Shown here one piece after another: positions 33,715-43,307 of a DNA stretch of 64,000 bases (positions are counted from its first letter, which is position 1; each line of letters begins with the position of its first letter). Source of the stretch: Patiria pectinifera (Eukaryota > Echinodermata > Asteroidea > Valvatida > Asterinidae). The notes under the pieces are model-generated. The model had not been told where the DNA came from. It searched no databases and saw only the letters and a list, made by a program, of their open reading frames with translations. A program made the position numbers and the translations under genes. The DNA is taken from assembly GCA_029964075.1 (NCBI GenBank), contig CM057129.1, forward strand, positions 10,779,430 to 10,843,429, read 5' to 3'.

Positions 33715-34551
33715 ATGAAAATCTGCTTTGCCACCATTTTGTCAATCGCCCTTCTTCTGAGTAACTCTGTCAAGCTCCGAGCCTCCGTTACTGGGCCGGT
33801 TCCCTCGGACGGCGATGGTCCTGTGTCTCAGGTGTGTCAGCAGTGCTGCCAGGGACCTGCTGCAATACCCGGCATACCAGGTCTGCCTGGCCCAGTAGGG
33901 CCGATGGGGCCGTACGGTCAGTTGGGGTCAAAGGGCGATACAGGTCAGGAAGGTGAGATTGGCCCTACTGGACCTATGGGTGAGCGGGGAGCACCTGGGA
34001 ACACTGGGTCTAAAGGTGATGATGGGATTGGTCTGCCCGGCAAGATAGGTCCGAGAGGGCTACCTGGTTTTGTTGGAGGAACTGGGGAAACTGGTGTCAA
34101 AGGTCAGAAGGGTGAGCCAGGGGAGACACCAGACGATTCAAACCAGCGGGTAGCATTCACCGTGGTGAGGACGAGCGACTCGGGTGATTCTTCGAGTCAC
34201 GACACCCGTTTGCCCTTCCAGCAGACCGAGATGCTTCTGCCGGGTACCAGCTTCGATCTCGAGACCGGTACGTTTACCTGTAGTGTGCCGGGCACTTACG
34301 TATTTTCATTTTCTGTTCTTAAGAATAGCAACAACGGTAATTTTAACATCCATCTTGTTAAAAACAACTACTGGGTGATTAGTACCTATAGTACAACAAA
34401 TCAACGTGATCAGTTGTCTGGGAGCGCGGTTCTGGTTCTGCAGCGAGGAGACACAGTGTATTTGACTGTGTTCGGTCGGACGTATAGTCAGTCCAACCAT
34501 CACTACACCTCATTCAGTGGCTTCCTCCTTTACCCGGAGTCAATTAATTAA
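33715..34551 (+). CDS. C1q-3: secreted collagen-like C1q-domain protein, 278 aa
   Basis: Signal peptide (about 1-23), Cys41/44/45 cluster, collagen stem about 53-138 (28 triplets with one Gly-Ile-Gly break), C1q domain about 142-275. The start chosen is the ATG directly after TTTCAG; the frame is open to an ATG at 33622, discussed separately. The C1q domain shows FDLETGTFTC, NIHLVKNNYWVI and terminal TSFSGFLLYPE. The stop seen in gene 1 (GAA TAA) has become GAG TCA, giving a three-residue SIN extension shared with C1q-4. Private loops: SYSTTNQRDQ-type and FGRTYSQSNHHY. Likely secreted lectin-like or complement-like immune protein; ligand unknown. Confidence 0.94.
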   Translation: MKICFATILSIALLLSNSVKLRASVTGPVPSDGDGPVSQVCQQCCQGPAAIPGIPGLPGPVGPMGPYGQLGSKGDTGQEGEIGPTGPMGERGAPGNTGSKGDDGIGLPGKIGPRGLPGFVGGTGETGVKGQKGEPGETPDDSNQRVAFTVVRTSDSGDSSSHDTRLPFQQTEMLLPGTSFDLETGTFTCSVPGTYVFSFSVLKNSNNGNFNIHLVKNNYWVISTYSTTNQRDQLSGSAVLVLQRGDTVYLTVFGRTYSQSNHHYTSFSGFLLYPESIN

Positions 34552-37162
34552 TTAGAAATAATCACCTCGCGTAAATATAGGACCAGTGCTGACCCCCCCC
34601 CCCCAACAAAATGTTCGGTTTCTGTATTTTGCCGAAATATTAACTAAATCAAATATTAAATGATTTAACAAAAATAATGTTCAATGTAATACTAATAAAC
34701 AAAATGTCTCCTATGGGTACCATTAACAGGTATGATAAAAATGATTAATTTTAAATACACGTTTAGCATTGATATATCAAAACGGTTTACAGAACATCAA
34801 CACTACTTTTTTTTTAAATCATTAAAAATAAGATAAAAGTAAAACTCTCATTTTTAGAAGGAAATATTTTACGCCGTGATTGAAAATTTCTAAATTCATA
34901 AATATTTCTCACTGAAGCTGAAAATCTGTTCCCTAGATGTATACATGGTACAAGCACAATCCCTGTATGCCTTGGTAGGCTTCGGACAAACTTTAGCGTG
35001 GCTGAACTTAACCCCGTGGCAGCTTTTAGTGCGAATGTTTAAACTCATGAACTGAACTCAACTCGACGGATAAGTCTGAAAACTAACAAAAGATCTTGAA
35101 TTCAACCCTTACCGTATTTATAACTGGGAGCCAATGTAGTTCCTGAAGTATGGATGCATGTCCGCTTGACGATCTATCCTTCTTGAGATGACCAGTCGGA
35201 CAGCAGCATTATAAATATAATTGTCATTTCTTAAGCTGGTAATCATATGAACCAATAAATAAGAAATAATCTGTTCCTATAATCTAATCGGGCAATTAGA
35301 TTCATGGTTGAATAAATTATGTACTTTTTTACATTTGCACCGCATAGTTCCGTATAGGCAATACATTTACAACTTTGAGTGCTCGTGATAATAAGCTTTT
35401 CGTAAAAAAAATGTTTTGAGAGATATGAAACAAGAATGCATTAAAATTGTTGACAACAATTATATTTGTATCCACTGGGGCATGAAATATTGTTAATAGA
35501 GTTTTAATAACAATATGAACAAGTACAATATTTAAGAAATTATGTTATTTGTTCACTTTGTTATGTGAACATGCATAATAAGTAAAACCTACATATTTCT
35601 GCACCGGTTGGGTTATTCTTAGGTGGTTGAAGACTCGCCCCGATATCATTAATCCTCGGAATTCTTTGTTTCTTGTTGGAAAAAATGTATGAATTTCAAT
35701 TGCACCATAAAATCTAATGTATTTTATAAAAAAATGAGTAAATGGGTGACGTTACGTATTTTTTTACTTACTATGAACCACGGTCTGTATCGATGTGTAT
35801 CCCTATGTGATACAAAATGCGTTATTTCTGAAAAAAAATGTTTGTAAACACTATTTTTAATTAGAGTTTAGTTCAAACTCGGCAAATTTTGAGTTTGAAC
35901 TTTATTGTTGCTTTATTAATAGTTTTTTTGAAGTGGCTCATGATTTGATGTTACTTTGTAGAGATATTTGGCTATTTCCGACTCTGCTTTTCAGATGTTT
36001 GTGCACCCAATTTTTACAATCAGAATATGCAATTATCAAAGAAAAGTTATGAAAGTATTGTATTTTTTAATGTTTTTACAGATGTTTAAACAGTTTTAAA
36101 AGAGTACGATACAAAGAAGTATAAGAACCAAAAATTCCTTCAATTTTAAATTTGTGCAGTGTTCACAAAATAACATCTATATAAACAGCTGAAATTCCCA
36201 CTGCATCTAACCATTTTGTAGTATTTGTTTTTAAAGACCTCTTCTTAGCAGTATTTAAAAAGACTCAACGTGTGCCTTCTGGAAAAAGTATTTACATTAA
36301 GAATGCTGAACCTGACATGTCCAAGGGTGTAGACCTGTGTGTAATGAATGGTTTGTTTTAATAGCACCGTGAAGCTTTGGTAATCGACCGATAGGGCTAC
36401 ATCACTTTCGATATTAGCGATTTGTAATGCATTTTCGACTTAGTTCCTCACTGAAGTAATGTGCAGAGAAAGTTATCGTGATGGATTGTCAAATATTTAG
36501 GCCATCCCATCATGTTTGTGAAGCTTGAGCTTGCACGTTGTTATACAGCTAATTATCTATGTCTTTTTCCATTTTTTTTTTTACTTTATTAGTAACGAAT
36601 AAAAAAATTAAGATTTATGTTGATAATCAGGCTATTTTGTTGAGACGTGTCCTGTCATCAAAGGAAAAGCCCATTGCAACGACTACAAAGAAGAAAAATA
36701 GGCGGGGTTTGTTGTCATGATTTGAGACAACAAAACGGCCCCTACTCACTGTAGCGAACAAGAAGTAGAGAAACTTTAATAAAATCGACCAAGAAAATCA
36801 ACCCAAAACACGTTAATGTGTTAAATACTTAGTTTATTACAGCCCCATCGTTTTTTTCTCGTGTTTTGCATGCTCCGAGGAATAGATTTGTTTCAAGGCT
36901 ACAAAGGTTATTCACTTGTGCATGAGACGCCGACCAAAACAATCAGCCGTTTTGAATGCTCCGAGGAATAAAATAGAGTAGATAACAAACGTTAATTCTT
37001 TTGTTTGTGAAATATGCTTCATAACCCGGTACTGCAGACATTTTGTAGCTTTTATTTATTTAATTTATTTGTGGCCTGACATTTATTCGTTCCTTGCGTC
37101 GTTGCCTGCATGGGTCCCCACCTCCGTTTTTTAGACTCCATAATACAGGAAACCGGAACCGG
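34552..37162. other. Type II 3' flank of C1q-3
   Basis: Homologous to 43308-46000 after C1q-4 and more distantly to the type I flanks (for example TGTATGCCTTGGTAGGCTTC at 34970). No gene is supported. Lacks an insert of about 150 bp seen at 44870-45030 in the gene 4 flank. Confidence 0.6.
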
Positions 37163-37170
37163 TCTACCAG

Positions 37171-37629
37171 CAGCAGTGAAGCCAGGGGTCTCACCATTCG
37201 GGGGGGGGGGGGGATGGAGTTGCAAGACGTCACATTGGGAGGGAGGGAGGAGCAATTTCTGTTATACCTAAGGCCAAAAAAAAAGTATCCGGTTTCTGGT
37301 ATGGAGCTTGCCCCAAAAAGTGGTGCGGCAACGCGGCTTTTTTTTTTTACGTTTTTTTTATATGCTCGATCAGCAGGATTTCAGTCAAACCAGTGAGTTT
37401 GGCGGTTTTGAGACATCATTTTGCCGACACGCACGGCTACGGTAACGCTCGCGCGTACCAGAAACCGGAGACTTGTTTGGGGGGGGGGCCTAATAACCGC
37501 ATGGTCAATAATGGGAATTATGTTTTTCCGGGGGGCAACTGCGGGACAATTTTTTTCTATTTGTGCGTGAAAGCCCAACCCCCTAAACCCCCACCCACCC
37601 CTCCCCCACCCCACCTGGCTACGCCGCTG
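37171..37629. mobile_element. hAT-like MITE carrying a nested Harbinger MITE
   Basis: Ends CAGCAGTGAAGCCAGG and CCTGGCTACGCCGCTG are inverted (CAGNGGCGTAGCCAGG type). An 8-bp duplication TCTACCAG flanks it (37163-37170, 37630-37637), as expected for hAT. The duplicate at 46011-46240 lacks the nested insert. No coding capacity. Confidence 0.85.
37272..37490. mobile_element. PIF/Harbinger-like MITE, internally deleted, nested
   Basis: GGCC termini with TAA duplications (37269-37271, 37491-37493). The empty site is visible in the duplicate at about 46110 (ATACCTTATATCCGC). It is about 160 bp shorter than the copies at 5432, 47734 and 57614. Confidence 0.88.
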
Positions 37630-37637
37630 TCTACCAG

Positions 37638-38439
37638 TAAGGCGGATAGATACATCTTTACAGCGAATTAAAGCAGCCACGTCAATTGGAGAAAAAATAT
37701 ATTATTTTACAAGAGCAACGCGAACGACAGACGACATGACTGGTGTAAAATCGACTTACTCATCCTCTTCCTCTTAATGGAAATATTAATGGAAAGGAAA
37801 ACAACAGCACCCTGGCATTAAATAAACACCCCCCCCCCCCCGCTTTCGAGCCGCCTTAGCATACATTTGGGGTTCGGGATCCGCCGTGGGCTGCCCTAGG
37901 CTGGTTAGGAGGTGAAAGAGATGATGAGAGCGGGGGTTCCTAGGTGGATTCGTGCTTAGGCTATTGAAGGTTGGGGTTTTGTTAAGGAAAGAAGACTGTT
38001 TCAAATGGTTGGATCGAAACAGTTAAGTTTGGGAATGGATTTGGTTGGGCGAGGGTCAAGAATGGGTTGGCATATGTCTGTGTTTGGTTTTGGTATAGAT
38101 TGGGCTCAATAAGCGTGGAGGGGGTTCTGCAGGTGCAATGTCAATTGCATGCTGAGGAGTTGGTCTGGCCGAGCGCGCGTTTGACTTGTGGATAGGGATA
38201 GATGAATGGTTATAATTAAGTTGCCTTAGGGAACGGCTGGATTCACCGTTAGAGGGCGGCAATTGTAAATGGACCGAATAATGCACACAATATATTCAAG
38301 TTCTTATTACTTTTTTGAAAAGCTGAATTCATTTCATCTTCGTTTTTTTTTTTTTTACCACAAATATAGACTGCATAAGAATACTAGCCACCAAATGCGT
38401 GGCTCCATTTAATAACACAAAGCGCAAAACAAACACTGA
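37638..38439. other. Intergenic DNA before C1q-4
   Basis: Homologous to 46249-47080 and 29040-29790. AT-rich with C and T runs. No gene. Confidence 0.55.
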
Positions 38440-38812
38440 TTGATCACGTATGGCTGGTGTACGTCATTATTCTATCCACCAATCAGAGTTAGTCACCCAA
38501 CAAGTCGGTGACCACAAGTGTGTGGTCTGTGATTGGCAGGTGCCAATCACAATCCACGTGTTTGAATGTGTCACCGACATCCATGCGATCATTCCACCAA
38601 TTAGATGCGTCTATTTGAGTGTCGGTGATACAAGCTTCGGGTTTAACGCGTGGCAAGGTAACATTAACATCATTTTCCGTCTCACAAATATGGAGCGAGT
38701 CAGTGGTTTTTGTATTGACAGCACGAAGGGGCCAATCACAAACCAGGCATGCAAGTTCCTCAGTCACTGCTCGGGAAATCGACGTCAATATTTAAGTCAC
38801 AAGCTGCCGGCT
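38440..38812 (+). promoter_or_regulatory. Promoter of C1q-4
   Basis: Same architecture as C1q-3: CCAAT boxes (first 38479-38483), CACGTG, GTCACCGACATCC and GTGTCGGTGA inverted words, TATA-like AATATTTAAG at 38787-38796. Confidence 0.78.
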
Positions 38813-38897
38813 CACTCCTCACAACGACCGCAGCTCATGTCCACGTCCAGACGACAACCCGAGAGAACTGTTTGCAAGATCGAAGAAGAATTGCACG
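38813..38897 (+). other. C1q-4 leader exon 1
   Basis: Ends at CACG|GTGAGTGTTTG. Retains the ATG at 38837 (MSTSRRQPERTVC). Because leader exon 2 is deleted in this gene, the frame would run past the main ATG and stop inside the signal-peptide codons. Confidence 0.65.
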
Positions 38898-41214
38898 GTG
38901 AGTGTTTGAAACAATCTTTTACGATAATTATGCAAACTTTGGGATAAATCTTTTGTGATATATGATATAGACACAAAGTGCTTATAGCCAAAAAAGTGCG
39001 CTGTAACTATTTCCGACCATGATGATTCCATTCCCGTACGGTTATTCGATAACTTATCATGCGATATTGGTGCTTGAATCATAACCAGGTATTATGATGC
39101 ATAGACTACACCTGAATATGCTCTAGTCTGAAAAGTTGATGCGGATTCCGACCAAAAATGTGTGATGCCAAAATCAGGCAATAATATAGCTAAGAGATAA
39201 TACATGTATATAGTCACGAATTTTTTGTATTTGTTCGGGATTCCTGTCTGACAATATTTCAGCTCCTACTTACATAGTGCACCCTCGACGCATTTTAGTT
39301 GCCCTAAATACTGAATAGTGAGAAAAAAAAACACTATACATTTCTGGAAGTTTTATAGTTTTTATTGCCATTCAGATTCGCCGGTTTTCCAGTCAAACAT
39401 GGCCGTAGCTTTTTCAAGAGTGTATTACATCAAGTTCCTTATCGTTATTGAAGTTCATGCACTTTCACAATTGTGTCAGATGATGAATTTAAACCTTTTC
39501 GTGTTTAACGAAAGAAATCTTGCGAAAGGTCGACCGCCCATAATATCAGTATGATCAATCACCTCCTTTATTTTCTCGCTAGTTTTCCCTGTTTATTGTC
39601 AAACCTGAAATCCCGATGCGGAAATCACTCTAGCTAATACAGGATAAAAGGTTATGCGGAAGTTGGCCACGTAAAAACGTTTACTTTAAAGGAAACCGTG
39701 ACATCTGAAACATCCTGTCCTATGTTGTGTTATGGAAAATTCGGATAATCTCAATACCTTTTGCGTAATGTGTTTTTTAAACTGTGTCTTTAAACCATGT
39801 CTGTTTATGGGTGTAGGCCAGCAAATCAGTCCGAAATTGCCTTCACCGGCAAAAGCACGATCTGCATGCCCTCAAATTCTTCAGAATTAGAGCATTTCAA
39901 AGGCCGTGAACTTGATTTTTTTTTAAAAGAAGGTTTAAAGCCGTGTAGAGGACTATGAGCTCGTATTTCTATGAAATGTGGATGATGATTTGGCCCTAAA
40001 ATGCCTCTATTTTGCAGTGGGGCGTAGGCGTCCATTTTGAAAATGGCGATGGGCTTCAGGCCTGCTTTTAGGGTGATCATCTTTGATCACCTAGATGATT
40101 GAACCCCAGAAAATTGAACAGAAAATGAATGATGATGAAATAATCTTTAATTTGATGCACGTCTTGTACAGTCCTCAAAGAGTTATGTGTATTTTACCTG
40201 AATTTTTAAAGTGGGGACATAAAACTTTTAACAGTGGGGTCTATTGAAATGTATTACTGGTCTGCAACGATAGGTCTAAGCGTTACTTTCAAGCGTTGCA
40301 GGATAAAAGTGTCAGTTGTCAGAATAGACTTTAGGGCGCAACGAACAAATCGGATCATGATCACACACATTTTATTCATTTTTAAATTGCCCCCGGACAT
40401 GCAAACAAAACAGAAACAGGAGGAAAAAAAGGGATCAAAATAAAAAGAAGAAAGAGGTGCGAATATCATATTGTTGTTAATTTAATTGGTTGGGGTGTAA
40501 ATGTCCCTGGACACCCTCAAAAATGTATCAATCTCGAAAATGATATTTGGGGGGGGGGGGGAAATGTGCTTTGTCCTCCTCTACACACACACAAAAAATC
40601 CTGGCGACGCCCATGGCTGGATATATACATTTGTAGAATCATGTTAAGAGTTGAGGTTTGCACAAATTATTCGAGCGTCAATTTAGATTTTGCATCTTCC
40701 CTTTAAAAAAAAGCAGATTTCTTTTACCCGGTTCTTCATATTGGTTAATGACGAAACACGCACGAGATTTTTTTCTTCCATGTTTACGTACATACAATCA
40801 GTTTCGTAAAACAATCCCCAAAAAATAAGAGAACTAAAAGAGAGATATGCATGCAAACTATAGAAAAAGATTGAAGACTGCTTTAACCGTTTATCGTGTT
40901 AGCGATAACAAAATAAATTTGATTGATTTTGAGTATTTCTTTAATTATCTTTTTATTTCCACAGAGTGATTACCACAATTAACAATCTGGTTAATATGGT
41001 CTCAATATGAAAACAAGTATATTTTTTGCGCAATAAACCTCATTTTGGTCGAGTGCTAAAAATGTCATTCTTTCTATAATCTAGCCACCTAACAATGTTC
41101 CTGTCATGTTTCCTTCCCTGACAATTAAAAAAAAAATGTGTAAATTGCTTCATGAAATTTTATCAAAAGTCATGTCATTTTATCATTTGTTTTAACTCTG
41201 CCAAATAATATTTT

Positions 41215-41371
41215 CAATGGCGGATCCAGAGAGTTTATTGCCGGGCGAAGTTTGTGCTGGGAGAAAGGGTGAGGGTGGAAGGGCTCTCTCAATCGAAATT
41301 GCCTTATTTTGATAAATATTCGGTCACTGCCGGGGGAGGGCGCCCCCTCCGCATCCCTAGATCCGCCACTG
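41215..41371. mobile_element. hAT-like MITE (GGCGGATCCAG family)
   Basis: 157 bp with inverted ends CAATGGCGGATCCAG and CTAGATCCGCCACTG. The same insertion is present but right-truncated in gene 3 (from 32512) and left-truncated in gene 6 (to about 60393), so it predates the duplications. Duplication not resolved. Confidence 0.7.
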
Positions 41372-42290
41372 ATCTTGCTAAACTGCATGAATGACTTTTG
41401 TGAACGTAAGCATGAAGTTGAATTCCCGAGCTGGACTGAAATCCAAAGCAAAATAAATTCAATGCAAATACGTCAACTGCCTACTTTTTTATGCGTATAG
41501 TGGAGATACCCTTAAATAATTTGATCGTTCACTAATATCAACTGGGTTTGAGAATGCTAACGGGTTTGTATGCGAATTTGAAAGAAAGTGTTCACACATT
41601 GAATGAGCAAGGTGTGAAATTGGACGGGAAAAACATATTTAAATGAAGAATATGCTGTTTTAAAAACTCAGATAATTATGCTTTCAAAAATGATTCAATG
41701 ACTTACTAGTGCCTCAAAAATACACATATTTTTTTGTATAATGAATTTGAATAAATTGTATAGTGAATTTGAATAAAGGCTTTCAGGAAAGCGTTTGAAT
41801 CAATTTAATGTTGATTTCAGGAAGCATTCAGGTTCCGGAGAAAAAATGTCACGAAGCGTCATTAACACATGTTGCTTTTTCTGGGCGTATCCGGTCACGA
41901 AAATGCAAATAATATTTTAACCATTGTTTTTATTTGTGAATAATTGTTCCTTTTTTTCGAATGATTATTGATCACAGTGAAAACAAACCTTAAAGTTGTA
42001 TTAAAATCAATGATTAAAGTATTTCTTTCTTTACTCAAGCATACACGTTACCAGATGTCTTTGTTTATTATTTTTCAGCCTCCAGTGAACTCCTTTTGAT
42101 CTCTTCTTGGACCTGAACTTCAAGACTTCAAGACCGAACCATCGAGGTCGGTGTGATGATGTTTAATTGATTCTATCATGACCGTGGAAAGGGCGTGCCG
42201 TCACATAAGAAACAAAATGTAATTCGGTCTCCTTTACAAACTTTTATCGGCGGGCAAAACAATAATACTAACAAGTGTGGATTGCCCTTA

Positions 42291-42304
42291 GTTGCCATGG
42301 CAAC
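42291..42304. promoter_or_regulatory. Perfect X-box, C1q-4
   Basis: GTTGCCATGGCAAC, followed by AGATTTAAAAAG. Position relative to the coding exon is the same as in genes 3, 5 and 6. Confidence 0.75.
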
Positions 42305-42479
42305 AGATTTAAAAAGAACCCTCCTTTTTATCTACATGTTATCCCCTTGCTCTCGGATAGGCCACTGCTGACACATTCTCTGAATAATGATTCTTCTAAA
42401 TTATGTTTCGTATACAAATTCTTCAGTTTATGTAGTGATTTTGTTTGTAATTTTAGGCCCTGTACTGTTTTCCTTTCAG

Positions 42480-43307
42480 ATGAAGAACTGCGTGGCCACC
42501 ATTCTGTCAATCGCCCTCCTTCTGGGTAACTCTGTCAAGCTCCGAGCTTCCGTTACTGGGCCGGTTCCCTCGGATGGCGATGGTCCTGCGACTCAGGTGT
42601 GTCAGCAGTGCTGCCAGGGACCTGCTGCAATACCCGGCATACCAGGTCTGCCTGGTCCAGTAGGACCGATGGGGCCGTACGGTCAGCCGGGGTCAAAGGG
42701 CGATGCTGGTCAGCAAGGTGAGATTGGCCCTATTGGACCTATGGGTGATCGGGGAGCACCTGGGAACACTGGGTCTAAAGGTGCTAATGGGATTGGTCTG
42801 CCCGGCAAGATAGGTCCGAGAGGGCTACCTGGTGTTGTCGGAGGAACCGGGGAAACTGGTGTCAAAGGTCAGAAGGGTGAGCCAGGGGAGACACCAGACG
42901 ATTCCAACCAGCGGGTGGCATTCACCGTGGTGAAGACGAGCAGCTCGGATGAATCTACGAGTCACGGCACCCGTTTGCCCTTCCAGCAGACCGAGACCCT
43001 TCTGCCGGGTACCAGCTTCGATCTCGAGACCGGTTCGTTCACCTGTAGTGTGCCGGGCACCTACGTATTTACGTTTTCTGTTCTGAAGTATAGCAACAGC
43101 GGTAGCCTTTACATCCATCTTGTTAAAAACGACTACAAGGTGATCAGTACCCATGATACATCAAATCAACGTGGTCAGTTGTCTGGAAGCGCGGTGCTGG
43201 TTCTGCAGCGTGGAGACACGGTGTATCTTACCATGTACGGTAGGGCGAATGGTGGTAAATACACCTCATTCAGCGGCTTCCTCCTTTACCCGGAGTCAAT
43301 CAATTAA
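42480..43307 (+). CDS. C1q-4: secreted collagen-like C1q-domain protein, 275 aa
   Basis: Signal peptide starting MKNC, CQQCC cluster at 41-45, collagen stem about 53-138 with the shared Gly-Ile-Gly break, C1q domain about 142-272 and the SIN tail shared with C1q-3. Start is the ATG directly after TTTCAG. C1q loops differ from its neighbours: STHDTSNQRGQ, and a short YGRANGGKYTS that loses three residues compared with C1q-3, 5 and 6. Frame intact, so presumably functional. Role as for the family: secreted oligomeric recognition protein, inferred. Confidence 0.94.
   Translation: MKNCVATILSIALLLGNSVKLRASVTGPVPSDGDGPATQVCQQCCQGPAAIPGIPGLPGPVGPMGPYGQPGSKGDAGQQGEIGPIGPMGDRGAPGNTGSKGANGIGLPGKIGPRGLPGVVGGTGETGVKGQKGEPGETPDDSNQRVAFTVVKTSSSDESTSHGTRLPFQQTETLLPGTSFDLETGSFTCSVPGTYVFTFSVLKYSNSGSLYIHLVKNDYKVISTHDTSNQRGQLSGSAVLVLQRGDTVYLTMYGRANGGKYTSFSGFLLYPESIN

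Larger units (their letters stand above)
38898..42479 (+). other. C1q-4 intron (3.6 kb)
   Basis: Homologous to the other introns, but about 0.8 kb is missing at the junction near 40675, including leader exon 2. It has private inserts at about 39795-40250 and 40390-40610 of unknown type. A complete hAT-like MITE and the X-box lie further on. Confidence 0.65.
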
